Under the pieces are notes generated by a model. That model searched no databases, was not told the origin of the DNA, and saw only the letters and a list, made by a program, of their open reading frames with translations. From Candidatus Avelusimicrobium cornigerorum (GTDB taxonomy: Bacteria; Elusimicrobiota; Elusimicrobia; Elusimicrobiales; Elusimicrobiaceae), in NCBI GenBank assembly GCA_002309715.1, contig DBXW01000011.1, forward strand, positions 1-32,697: 32,697 nucleotides of DNA, given 5' to 3'. Shown one piece after another: positions 1 through 7,831 of the stretch (positions are counted from its first letter, which is position 1; each line of letters starts with the position of its first letter). The translations under genes and the position numbers were made by a program.

Positions 1-238
1 CCGGACCGACTGTGTGAATCACATACTTACAGGGCAAGTTATAAGCGGCGGTTATTTTTGCTTGTCCCGTAGGGCAACCTCCCAATGTACGGCATTCTTT
101 GAGCAATTCCGGCCCTGCAGCACGATGTATAGCCCCATCCACTCCACCGCCACCCAACAGCGTATGATTAGCGGCATTTACGATGGCATCTACTTTTAGT
201 TTTGTTATATCATCTTGAATGACGGTTAGTTTAAGCAT
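1..238 (-). CDS. Macro-domain protein (MacroD/YmdB type), N-terminal part only
   Basis: The reverse strand reads 79 codons from an ATG at 238 and runs off the left edge of the window, so the C-terminal half is missing. The visible part carries the macro-domain signature: a VDAIVNAAN segment at about residues 16-24, followed by the glycine-rich GGGGVDGAIHRAAG loop, then GCPTGQAKIT and YVIHTVGP. Proteins of this family bind ADP-ribose and many remove ADP-ribose or O-acetyl-ADP-ribose. A TAAAAT hexamer lies 6 nt before the ATG and no Shine-Dalgarno is visible, so the mRNA may be leaderless. It is divergent from recombinase 1. Its neighbours suggest either a chromosomal flank or one more accessory module; this cannot be decided. 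The family call is strong, the precise substrate unknown. Confidence 0.9.
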   Translation of the reverse strand, partial: MLKLTVIQDDITKLKVDAIVNAANHTLLGGGGVDGAIHRAAGPELLKECRTLGGCPTGQAKITAAYNLPCKYVIHTVGP

Positions 239-244
239 ATCTAT

Positions 245-250
245 ATTTTA
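245..250 (-). promoter_or_regulatory. Putative -10 hexamer of the macro-domain gene (leaderless layout)
   Basis: TAAAAT on the reverse strand lies 6 nt before the ATG at 238-236. No Shine-Dalgarno lies between them and no clear -35 is visible. The same arrangement recurs at four other accessory genes in this window, which is the main reason to believe it. Confidence 0.4.
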
Positions 251-379
251 GAAAATTCCAACATATTTTCGGTTTGTTAATATCTTTTTGGAAAATAACT
301 ATCGACGAGAAGTACTGAATTTCATAGAAAAACCTTACGAATAGCAACTATTCTCCCGAAAGAAGAGTTACTATGTTCC

Positions 380-408
380 TACGACGCAAAGTTCGAGTTT
401 GCGTTGTA
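380..408 (+). promoter_or_regulatory. Hairpin abutting the ribosome binding site of recombinase 1
   Basis: TACGACGCAAA (380-390) pairs with TTTGCGTTGTA (398-408), 11 bp with one G.U pair, around a 7-nt loop GTTCGAG. The 3' arm ends on the first base of the Shine-Dalgarno AAGGAG (408-413). Folding in the mRNA could limit translation of the recombinase. Because the same element is an inverted repeat in DNA next to an integrase gene, it could instead be a protein or recombinase binding site. The function is inferred. Confidence 0.5.
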
Positions 409-422
409 AGGAGAACTGCAAA

Positions 423-1475
423 ATGGCATTAATACAAAGATTCGGCGTTTACTATGCCGATTTTAGAGTACCAAACGGGAAACGTTCGAGGATATCCCTA
501 CAGACCACCAACTTAAGAGTGGCCAAGGATAAATACGCGGAGTTGGTAAGCAGACGCAAAAAAGCCAAAGAAAATCTAATTGTGGACATGGAGTGGGATG
601 CTTTTAAAGACAGATTATTTCGTTTTATGTCTGCCGAAAGGTCTGAAAGTACGATTCGATGGACTAAATTGGCTATAAAACGCATGGAAGACTTTAATAC
701 ACCGCGCTTATTACGGGATGTAACTCCCAACCTTTTACAAGGGACAAAGGAGTATATGATTAATGAAGGATTCGGTAAGCATAATATTAACCGTTGCATG
801 CAAGCCCTCAAAGCCATTATGCGACTAGCTGAAAAATGGGACTTAATGCCGGAGCAGAAATGGAAGGCCGTTGGTAAACTTAAAACACCCAAAGGGCGCG
901 TGGTATTCCATACGGATGAGGAAATAGATAAACTTTTGGCGGCCTGTCCTTCCTTGGGTTGGCGTATAGTGGTGCTACTAGGGGCCGATGCCGGACTTAG
1001 GAGAGGGGAAATAGCGCATTTACGATGGCAAGATGTGGACTTTGAGAATAATCAGCTTTATATTGCCCCTGATAAAACGGAAAACTTTAGGTTCGTTCCA
1101 ATGACTCCAACACTGAAAGAAACCCTTTTACAGGCCCAAAATGGCGCAAAAAGCGAGTACGTGGTGGATGTGGGCCGGGAGTCTAGTCGCAATAGTAAGG
1201 ATTTTCTGACATCCTACTACCCTAGGATTGCTAAAGCCGCAGGGGTTAAGAGCTTCCTTCACAAATTACGCCATACATATGCTTCCCAGTTAGTGCAAAA
1301 GGGAATTAGTCTTTATGAGGTATCGAAGCTATTGGGCCATAGCAGTATCCAAATGACTGAAATCTACGCACACCTAGTCCCTGCTGACTTGCAACGGGCG
1401 GCAAAGTGTATGACTCCACGAAAAATGCCGGAGTTTAACTCTTTGTTTGAATCCGGATCAGGAACTGCAAAATGA
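423..1475 (+). CDS. Tyrosine recombinase / phage-type integrase 1
   Basis: A 350-aa site-specific recombinase. The N-terminal part (about 1-150) is a SAM-like core-binding region; the C-terminal catalytic domain has the full active-site set: R193 in AGLRRGE, K218, H280 and R283 in HKLRH, H306 in LLGHSS, and nucleophile Y315 in EIYAHL. I chose the ATG at 423 because AAGGAG at 408-413 precedes it; an upstream in-frame TTG at 399 would lie inside the hairpin. It is a paralogue of the recombinase at 12347-13441, roughly half identical by eye and nearly identical around the active site. Just downstream lie the repeats and a tRNA-like fragment that resemble an attachment site. It probably catalyses integration or excision of one of the modules in this island. 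Confidence 0.93.
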   Translation: MALIQRFGVYYADFRVPNGKRSRISLQTTNLRVAKDKYAELVSRRKKAKENLIVDMEWDAFKDRLFRFMSAERSESTIRWTKLAIKRMEDFNTPRLLRDVTPNLLQGTKEYMINEGFGKHNINRCMQALKAIMRLAEKWDLMPEQKWKAVGKLKTPKGRVVFHTDEEIDKLLAACPSLGWRIVVLLGADAGLRRGEIAHLRWQDVDFENNQLYIAPDKTENFRFVPMTPTLKETLLQAQNGAKSEYVVDVGRESSRNSKDFLTSYYPRIAKAAGVKSFLHKLRHTYASQLVQKGISLYEVSKLLGHSSIQMTEIYAHLVPADLQRAAKCMTPRKMPEFNSLFESGSGTAK

Positions 1476-1783
1476 ACAAGAATGGGGTGACTAGGGCCAA
1501 GAGAGGTCTAAAAGGGCACGTTGGGGCGGTTTTGGGGCTTTCTCCTGCCGTCTTAGCGATGGCACTCTTTTGGACACCTTTCGAAGAAGGTTCTGTGCAC
1601 CCCATAGTCGATTTAGGGTCTTTTTGGGGCCTATTTTATGCGCTGTTAAAAGCCGAACTTGTCGAAGTGAAAATGACCTCAAAACATGTGTCTAAAATGT
1701 TAAAACGAGCTCCTGAAAAATGGTACACTATAGCGGACACGCTCTCGTCGAAGGTTCTGTGCTTGTTGGGCGCAAGACCTTAA
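1472..1783 (+). CDS. Uncertain 103-aa ORF overlapping the recombinase 1 stop
   Basis: It starts with an ATGA overlap with the stop of recombinase 1 and ends just before a terminator. I recognise no family. The N-terminus is basic, followed by hydrophobic stretches around residues 17-36 and 48-60. The last 20 codons run into sequence homologous to the non-coding repeat at about 14.68-14.72 kb, which argues against conserved coding function there. It could be a decayed or fortuitous frame. Thirteen bases, GAACTGCAAAATG, around its start also occur at the start of recombinase 1. Confidence 0.2.
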   Translation: MNKNGVTRAKRGLKGHVGAVLGLSPAVLAMALFWTPFEEGSVHPIVDLGSFWGLFYALLKAELVEVKMTSKHVSKMLKRAPEKWYTIADTLSSKVLCLLGARP

Positions 1784-1817
1784 AAAAGCCATTTCTTCGA
1801 CGAGAAATGGCTTTTTC
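1782..1817 (+). terminator. Rho-independent terminator
   Basis: GCCATTTCT (1788-1796) pairs with AGAAATGGC (1803-1811) around the loop TCGACG, flanked by an A-run before and a T-run after. It would end transcription from recombinase 1. The equivalent place in the right repeat block also has a terminator, with a different stem. Confidence 0.8.
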
Positions 1818-2032
1818 TTATACTTCCTCGACGTGCTTTTTTAAGCAACATAAGCAACAAGAACAATAATAAACTATAATAAGCAAGGACAGAGTTTGGA
1901 CACTAGAATGTTTGAAGTGTCGTCGAGAAAATCAAAACTGTATTGCTTGCTACGGGAATCGAACTAAAATCCCCAAAATCCCGTTATTTTCCTCACATAC
2001 TATAATTATTATTTCTCGTCGAAGAAGTATAA
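1818..2032. repeat. 215-bp element with 16-bp terminal inverted repeats, copy A
   Basis: TTATACTTCCTCGACG (1818-1833) is matched at 15 of 16 positions by the reverse complement of CGTCGAAGAAGTATAA (2017-2032). A second element with the same ends and a different interior is at 14760-14986. Neither codes for a plausible transposase. It could be a MITE-like element or the two outer binding arms of an attachment site. On the reverse strand the interior includes AGTTCGATTCCCGTAGC (about 1950-1966), which resembles a tRNA T-loop and 3' stem. Confidence 0.6.
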
Positions 2033-2132
2033 AAACTACTGAAAAAATTTCCGAAAACTATGAATATACTGGTCACAATTTGGACACTATAACGCATATC
2101 GAAACATCCGCAATTATACGACGAAATGTCCA

Positions 2133-2172
2133 CTTTTTATTATGCCAACCTACATACTTTTGGACACTATAA
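2133..2172 (+). repeat. Dispersed accessory repeat, full-length copy (core TTTGGACACTATAA at 2159-2172)
   Basis: The 37 bp from 2137 to 2173 are identical to 20813-20849. Further related copies lie at 15084-15125, 19798-19837 (degenerate), 20514-20543 and 24483-24512 (3' parts). The 14-bp core alone also occurs at 1895 (variant), 2079, 14548 (variant), 15033, 20999 and 23819 (last base changed). None is seen in the chromosomal stretch right of 24.6 kb. Confidence 0.85.
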
Positions 2173-2195
2173 AGTCACAATTATTTTGGTTAACT

Positions 2196-2224
2196 TTGAC
2201 AACTTATGTATACTAAGCTATACT
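2196..2224 (+). promoter_or_regulatory. Near-consensus sigma-70 promoter inside a repeat
   Basis: TTGACA (2196-2201), a 17-bp spacer, then TATACT (2219-2224). The initiation point would be near 2231, just before CGGCAGAAAAATGGCAGAAA. Downstream is the 3' end of the minus-strand defence operon, so the transcript would be a short RNA or antisense to that end. The same promoter is found in the homologous repeat at 21036-21064. Confidence 0.6.
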
Positions 2225-2366
2225 AACGCTCGGCAGAAAAATGGCAGAAAGTAGCGATTTGGCAAAAAACGCAAAAAAAGCAAAAAAGACAAGAAAGTGT
2301 ATATTCTTAGTGGACCCTTATGGTACACTCTAACCAAAAAATTCGATTTTGGATATGTATTTCACA

Positions 2367-3056
2367 CTATTTTGGGATGCTTTGGTAAATATTTTCTAGT
2401 TCTTTTTCAATTTCTTCCAAATATTTAGCAATACGAACAAGGAATACTACTTTGTGAACGATATGTTCAAAATTTACGTCTCCATTTAGACTAAAAGGGC
2501 AGAAATGCAGTATTTTGGAAGTAAACTTGTAAAAATAGTTATATTCTTCTTCGTAGCCAATACTTATTGCCATTTTTTTCATATCAGGCATTTTATTTGG
2601 TTTTTTATTGCCGTATTGTTTTAAAATTTCTGTCTGTTCTTTCGTATTTTCTGATTCGTAATTATCCAATCCCTTTAGCTCTGGAAAGAATTTTTCATCA
2701 GCACTAGGCCGGGCATTGCATCCTTCTAAATAATCATATCTATCTCGTTGGCAATAATCTATCATCTTTGAAAAAGTATTTGTTTGTGCTATATACTTTA
2801 ACGTGATAAAAACCTCAAGCAACCTGCGGGCACATAAAAAGACAGAATCAATCTCATTCTCTGATGAAATATCTTTTAATTTGGTTACATATTCTGCTAT
2901 AAAATACCCAAAAGTAACCTCGTATTTCCACGGTTCATATTTTTCCCCTAATAAATCCCCAAATTTTTGACACAGATCTTGAATATTTTTCCGTGTCCGA
3001 TTAATTTTTTGTTTGGTACTTATATCCAAATTTTTGATTGCTGTTAAATGATCCAT
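2367..3056 (-). CDS. DUF5677-like protein, last gene of the hsd operon
   Basis: A 229-aa soluble, mostly helical protein with no signal peptide or membrane segment. The arrangement of a central CARRLLEVFITLKYIA helix (about residues 75-90) and a later YKFTSKILHF segment (about 175-185) resembles the DUF5677 family, whose activity is not established. Its start follows the DUF4365-like stop by 18 bp and has a GAAGGA ribosome binding site 8 nt upstream, so it is most simply read as the end of the operon. It is markedly more AT-rich than hsdM and hsdR, which points to a separate origin. No catalytic motif can be named. The gene is very likely real; the family call is moderate. Confidence 0.75.
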   Translation of the reverse strand: MDHLTAIKNLDISTKQKINRTRKNIQDLCQKFGDLLGEKYEPWKYEVTFGYFIAEYVTKLKDISSENEIDSVFLCARRLLEVFITLKYIAQTNTFSKMIDYCQRDRYDYLEGCNARPSADEKFFPELKGLDNYESENTKEQTEILKQYGNKKPNKMPDMKKMAISIGYEEEYNYFYKFTSKILHFCPFSLNGDVNFEHIVHKVVFLVRIAKYLEEIEKELENIYQSIPK

Positions 3057-3074
3057 ATTTTGGGTCCTTCGTCT

Positions 3075-4832
3075 TTATCTTCTTTTCCACAAATGACTAA
3101 TAGGCCAACTATCAAAAGCTTTTTGTTGTTGTGGTGTCAGCTTTGAATAAATACTCTCTGGATGAGGTTGATTTAATAAAATAGCGATACCTAATTTAAC
3201 AGGAGGATCCTGTTGCTCTCTTTGAATTCTTAATAGGGTATCCTTAATGTCCTTAGGAAGAGATTGAATCCTATAAACGATTTGGGCTTGATTGATAATG
3301 TTATATATATTATCAGGTTCATGCTTAAGCAAATATGTATTAACAGATTGAATTATCGTGAGTAATTGTGGATTCTTATTAAGATCATACGCATTTAGCA
3401 TGGCAAGTAATGTCTCATTGAGGCTTTTACCATACATGATAGAAAAAGGAACTGAACATAAGTCTTGTTCAATAAGATTCCAAGGAATATTGCTCGCTTG
3501 TTCATATTGTTTTGCATTTACGATGATATAGCGACTGGATGGAATTTGTTGGTTTCCTGCTAAAATGAAAAATTTTCGATTTGGCAAGTTGAAAAAATTT
3601 TCTAAAATATAGATATTATCTTTGACATGTATAAACAAAACTAGTATAGATAAATTTGCTATCTTAACGAATTGAAGAGAAGCTTCTTCTTCCAAACGTT
3701 CCGGCAAAACTATTTGATGATTGGGTTCTGTTACTGCAATTGCTAGAGCATTCACATTCGCTAGACAAGAAGGGGTGAGTAAATTAAAATTAATTTCTTG
3801 ATTAACACCCCAAAATTTCAATATTTTATCTAAATCCTCCAAGAAGGCTATCCGCTGCTGCAATTTCTTTGCTTTTTGGATTGGAGGTTGATCGGTAGTT
3901 ATAATAACTCGTCCATTTCCTTCTAATGTTGAAGCCTTACATAGCTGATTCATTATTTTTATTGTTTGAATTCTTTCTTCAGTAGAACCCTTTTCTTGAT
4001 AATCAAGTTTCATATTGGTTCCGTCTATTCGAATTGAAAGATTAGGTTGTATAGTTATATCTGCTTTGTTTTTGTTATAGATAGTTACTAAAACATTATT
4101 TGCGATTAGTTCGTTATTTGCTGATAAAGTGATTCTGCGCTGAATTGCGCGCACGCATCCCTTTGCCATTATCGGTATGTTTATAATTTTATTGTCAGAG
4201 AGTCGGTTCTGAGCATATAGATAATGCTTGGTGTTGAATAAATTTTCTAGCAAATGCTGAGGTTGAGAACGTACATGTAGACATGTAGAGAGAGACTTAT
4301 TAGTAGCTTCCTGTAAAGTCATCATAACATCAGCAGCTTGTCCTCTTTGCAGATGTTCATTCATTATAAAATTAACGCATATATCTTCTAAATTTGGATG
4401 TCCATTTGGCAAACGCGCACAATGAATAGTCTTTTGACCAGTCTTGTTTTTTGTCTTTTTTAACAAGGGTTCTAAATCTGCAGGCAGTAAGGGAGCATAA
4501 TAAATTTGTCTTTGGGTTGGTTGTTCAGAATTGATGAGGACTACAAACAAAAGTGTACCTTGAATGTCCCGGTAATTAACTAAATCAGATACATCTACAG
4601 AGTAAGGAATCGTTGGCTGAGTTAAGTCCTTTGCGAGCTTACCTTTAACTTGGACATGGACAAAACCAGACAAGTTTGACTTTGAATGTTTGGCGGTGTT
4701 GTATACTTCAATTCCTCCGTCCCAAGAGGGTATTTTATCAGCTGATTGAATACGAGGCTGTAAGAGAGAATATTTGAGGGCCTCATTGGTAATTGTATTT
4801 ACTGCAATTTGCTCTATCCTTTCACTATCCAT
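3075..4832 (-). CDS. DUF4365-type (PD-(D/E)XK-like) protein attached to the hsd operon
   Basis: 585 aa. The first 150 residues match the DUF4365 pattern: SWDGGIEVY (D38), then VHVQVKGK (Q61, K63), a VDLVNY-like segment and the YYAPLLPADLEPLL end at about 111-124. This is a restriction-endonuclease-like fold in which Q-x-K replaces E-x-K. DUF4365 proteins are common in phage-defence loci. The remaining 430 residues match nothing I recognise and contain no membrane segment or Walker motif. The ATG at 4832 lies 16 bp after the hsdR stop with GAGG upstream. Codon use is AT-rich like the next gene and unlike hsdR, suggesting the two were added together. Probable role: a nuclease or DNA-binding effector working with the restriction system (inferred). 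Confidence 0.8.
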   Translation of the reverse strand: MDSERIEQIAVNTITNEALKYSLLQPRIQSADKIPSWDGGIEVYNTAKHSKSNLSGFVHVQVKGKLAKDLTQPTIPYSVDVSDLVNYRDIQGTLLFVVLINSEQPTQRQIYYAPLLPADLEPLLKKTKNKTGQKTIHCARLPNGHPNLEDICVNFIMNEHLQRGQAADVMMTLQEATNKSLSTCLHVRSQPQHLLENLFNTKHYLYAQNRLSDNKIINIPIMAKGCVRAIQRRITLSANNELIANNVLVTIYNKNKADITIQPNLSIRIDGTNMKLDYQEKGSTEERIQTIKIMNQLCKASTLEGNGRVIITTDQPPIQKAKKLQQRIAFLEDLDKILKFWGVNQEINFNLLTPSCLANVNALAIAVTEPNHQIVLPERLEEEASLQFVKIANLSILVLFIHVKDNIYILENFFNLPNRKFFILAGNQQIPSSRYIIVNAKQYEQASNIPWNLIEQDLCSVPFSIMYGKSLNETLLAMLNAYDLNKNPQLLTIIQSVNTYLLKHEPDNIYNIINQAQIVYRIQSLPKDIKDTLLRIQREQQDPPVKLGIAILLNQPHPESIYSKLTPQQQKAFDSWPISHLWKRR

Positions 4833-4848
4833 TGGGGTATGCCTCTAT

Positions 4849-7827
4849 TTACTGTTCTCCTTGCTGTTGTTGCCTTAAGGCTTTGTAGATTTCATCGGTA
4901 AAAATACTCATAACCTCTTTTTTAAGATCTTCATTTTTCAGCAATAAGGAGAAGAAGTCCTGGTTTTGGGCCAAGCCTTCAATCAGCGCCTTATCAATCT
5001 CTTCAAAGTATGGAAAGCGGAAGTTGGCTACTGTATTGTTTTGAGCACTAGTTTTTAGTGTATCGGACTTTAATAAAATATCCCTAATTTGGAGCATGGA
5101 CTTTACGGTCACATCCGTATCAAACTTCATTCCGGTCCTGCTGTTAATGTCCTCTATAATCTTGGATAGCTTTTCTTCCTTATCCGGTCCTAATACGCCG
5201 GGATCGACCTCTGGTAATTTTACCACCGGATTGGGTTTCAGACGGGTCTTTTCGATAGTTTCTTTCTTCTTTTGTACGAAGTTGGAGGCCTGTAATTTAC
5301 CAGCTAAATTGTACCCTTTACCAGGTCGCCGGATGTTCACATAGGCCAGCAAATAGGAGATGAAGTTATACTTCTTGTGCAGCTCCACATCCTCAAAACA
5401 AGATACTTGGAGCAGGAACTCATAAAAGCGTACAAAACGCCGTAATAATGCTACTAATTCCCGCTGATCTTCCTCGCTATAGTTATCCATCTGTCGCTTT
5501 GCTTTACCTAGCAGAAAGGTAAGATCCTGGCGATCTTTATCGGTGTATTCCGGTTTATATAAGATCGTGTTAGCCTGTTTAATATCATCCGGGTTAAGAA
5601 TCATATAGGCATCAATCTTACTCTCCAGTTCATAAATACTGGAAGTGGTAACTGTATTAGCTAGCAAGGTAGTTGTATAATACGGGGCAAACGCTTTTTG
5701 AATGTCCTCATAAGTATTTACAAAGTCTAACACAAAAGTCTTCTTCTCATAGGGGTAGCAAACCCGGTTCAAGCGTGAAAGTGTTTGTACCGCTGCTACA
5801 CTCTGTAACTTCTTTAGGATGTACATGGCGCACAGTTTTGGCTGGTCAAACCCAGTTTGGTACTTGTTGGCCACAAGCAATACCTGGTATTCATCTGTGT
5901 CAAAGTAAGCGGGTAATTTATCCTCAGAAATGTTGTTCATTCCACTTTCTGAGTATTCTTGCCCGTTTAGTTTGACTTTACCTGAAAATGCTACCAACGC
6001 TTTGATATCCCCGTAACCCTTTTCAGCAATGTATTTTGTAAATGCCAGGCTATATTTTACGGCTTCCTGTCGGGAAGATGTTACCACCATGGCTTTGGCC
6101 ATACCGCCCAGTTCGTTCATAACAGTGGTACGGAAGTGTTCCACGATGATTTCAATGCGTTGGCTAATGTTAGTTTCATGCAATGCTACAAAGCGGGCAA
6201 TCTGCCGCTTAGCCGGGGCCGTTTTAATGGTTGGATCTTCCTTGATGCTTTTGTTAAGTTGGTAAAAGGTTTCGTACAGCGTATAGTTTTGCAATACATC
6301 CAAGATAAACCCTTCTTCAATGGCCTGTTTCATGGAATAGACGTGGAAGGCCTCATATTGCCCCTTGGGGTTTAGGCGGCCAAACATTTGCAGGGTGGTG
6401 GGCTTAGGCGTGGCTGTAAACGCAAATACGGAGATGTTGGGCTGTTTGCCGTGCTTCCGGATCTGGTCTACAATCATGTCTTCAGCGTCCATAAATTCTT
6501 CATCTCCACTGCCTAATGTTTGTGTGATGGCAATCATGTTCTTTCCGGAAGTGGAGGAATGGGCTTCATCGATGATCACAGCAAAGTGTTTATTCTTAAG
6601 GCCGGAGAGTGTATCCACAATGTAAGGGAACTTTTGGATGGTGGTGGCAATAATCTTTGTATTACCCTTTAAGGCATCTGCCAGGTCGTTAGAGGAACAT
6701 TTATCGTCCATGACGCGGATGAGTCCGGCTTTGTGGTCCAAACTGGTAACGGCTTGTTGCAGCTGGCGATCCACTACTACACGGTCCGTTACGATGAGGA
6801 TATTATCATAGATGATTTTATTGTTCGCATCGTGTAAGGAGGCCAAGCGGTGGGCCAGCCACGCAATGGTGTTCGTTTTCCCGCTTCCGGCACTGTGTTC
6901 AATCAGATAGTTCAGGGCAGACTTGTTTTCCTGTACATCTGCCAGGAGGCGGCGGATGACGTCTAATTGATGGTAACGCGGGAAAATGATGTTTTCCGAA
7001 CGGGAGATCTTTTGTGTGTCGGGGTCTTTTTTCTCTTTATGTTCCACAAACACAAAGCGGCTGATAAGGTCCAAAAGGGTATCCTTCTTGAGGATATCTT
7101 CCCACATGTAAGATACGCTATATTTTCCGGGAAAGATGTCGTTTCCGGCTCCGGCCTCTACGCCAATGCCCCGGCCTCGGTTAAAAGGCAGGAAGACGGT
7201 GTCTTTGCCATGTAAATGGGTGGTCATGTATACTTCTTGCAGATCCATAGCAAAGTTGACTAAACACCCTGCCTTAAAGAGGAACAAACGGGTCTTAGGA
7301 TTGCGTTCGGTGCGGTATTGGTAAATAGCATCCTGGTATGATTGTCCCGCCGTATTGCTCTTGAGCTCAAAGGAAAGGATAGGCAGACCGTTTAGAAATA
7401 CCACTAAATCTACCCGTTCTTTGTCACTCGCCCAAACTTCTTCCATGACGGAAAATATGTTCTGTTCGTACTTTTTAAGCAATTCTGGATTGAAAGCGGT
7501 AGCGGGCTTGGTGTACATAAAATCCAGGTGGTAGTTGGAAATGTCCAACCCGTGCTTTAACAAGTTTAACAAACCGCCGGATTTGCTGGTTAATGCGTTG
7601 TTTACGGTGTTGGCCAGGGTTTCTTCCAGGCGTTCTTTGTAAATCTTACGTAGGGCGGCCCAGGTGTCCGGCTGGGTGTTTTGTAAGAAGGCAAAAAGGA
7701 GTTCTTTATCCATCGCCAGTAAGCGGTCAAACTGGTCCGCTGGGCGGATGATATAGCCGTTATCTTGGCTGAGCCGCTCCAGGATAAAACGTTGGAAATC
7801 TTTCCGTTCAGATATGATTTGCTTCAT
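4849..7827 (-). CDS. hsdR: Type I restriction enzyme, R (motor/nuclease) subunit
   Basis: 992 aa, a normal HsdR length. The N-terminal nuclease has D140, then FELKSN (E154, K156) and a QxxxY-like QDAIYQY. The SF2 translocase has HSAGSGKT (311-318), IIDEAHSS (DEAH 420-423), FAFTATPKP (469-476), and later YQTGFDQP and LSRLNR. The subunit cuts DNA after ATP-driven translocation and acts in a complex with HsdM and HsdS. I chose the ATG at 7827 because GGAGG in the last codons of hsdS lies 9 nt upstream; a longer in-frame start at 7872 would overlap hsdS by 41 bp. The gap to the hsdS stop is only 4 bp, so the genes are co-translated. No truncation or missing motif is seen, so the enzyme should be active. 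Confidence 0.97.
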   Translation of the reverse strand: MKQIISERKDFQRFILERLSQDNGYIIRPADQFDRLLAMDKELLFAFLQNTQPDTWAALRKIYKERLEETLANTVNNALTSKSGGLLNLLKHGLDISNYHLDFMYTKPATAFNPELLKKYEQNIFSVMEEVWASDKERVDLVVFLNGLPILSFELKSNTAGQSYQDAIYQYRTERNPKTRLFLFKAGCLVNFAMDLQEVYMTTHLHGKDTVFLPFNRGRGIGVEAGAGNDIFPGKYSVSYMWEDILKKDTLLDLISRFVFVEHKEKKDPDTQKISRSENIIFPRYHQLDVIRRLLADVQENKSALNYLIEHSAGSGKTNTIAWLAHRLASLHDANNKIIYDNILIVTDRVVVDRQLQQAVTSLDHKAGLIRVMDDKCSSNDLADALKGNTKIIATTIQKFPYIVDTLSGLKNKHFAVIIDEAHSSTSGKNMIAITQTLGSGDEEFMDAEDMIVDQIRKHGKQPNISVFAFTATPKPTTLQMFGRLNPKGQYEAFHVYSMKQAIEEGFILDVLQNYTLYETFYQLNKSIKEDPTIKTAPAKRQIARFVALHETNISQRIEIIVEHFRTTVMNELGGMAKAMVVTSSRQEAVKYSLAFTKYIAEKGYGDIKALVAFSGKVKLNGQEYSESGMNNISEDKLPAYFDTDEYQVLLVANKYQTGFDQPKLCAMYILKKLQSVAAVQTLSRLNRVCYPYEKKTFVLDFVNTYEDIQKAFAPYYTTTLLANTVTTSSIYELESKIDAYMILNPDDIKQANTILYKPEYTDKDRQDLTFLLGKAKRQMDNYSEEDQRELVALLRRFVRFYEFLLQVSCFEDVELHKKYNFISYLLAYVNIRRPGKGYNLAGKLQASNFVQKKKETIEKTRLKPNPVVKLPEVDPGVLGPDKEEKLSKIIEDINSRTGMKFDTDVTVKSMLQIRDILLKSDTLKTSAQNNTVANFRFPYFEEIDKALIEGLAQNQDFFSLLLKNEDLKKEVMSIFTDEIYKALRQQQQGEQ

Positions 7828-7831
7828 AATA

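Larger units (their letters stand above)
1740..2097. repeat. Left long repeat block (putative attachment-site copy)
   Basis: This block is homologous, in the same orientation and order, to 14675-15050. In order it holds a tRNA-3'-end-like piece ending TGTTGGGCGCA (1764-1774), a terminator, a TTATACTTCCTCGACG end (1818-1833), a middle that differs between the copies, the inverted CGTCGAAGAAGTATAA (2017-2032), and a stretch of about 100 bp (about 1996-2096) that is over 90% identical to the other copy by eye and ends in TTTGGACACTATAAC. The inner part also has TAAGCAACA direct repeats (around 1841-1858), of the kind seen at integrase arm sites. The offset between the blocks is about 12.95 kb. 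The role as att site is inferred. Confidence 0.75.

Noticed and set aside
1912..2172. 86-aa plus-strand frame in the left repeat block
   Set aside because: It is made of repeat DNA including the TTTGGACACTATAA core; the homologous stretch at 14.95-15.05 kb does not keep the frame.
2241..2333. 30-codon Lys-rich frame beginning ATGGCAGAAAGT after the repeat promoter
   Set aside because: No Shine-Dalgarno, low complexity, and the other two promoter-repeat copies do not preserve it.
1740..2340. Integron attC sites
   Set aside because: I looked for the RYYYAAC/GTTRRRY pair with folded spacing near the repeats and found no consistent match, and no integron integrase-type insertion was recognised in the recombinases.
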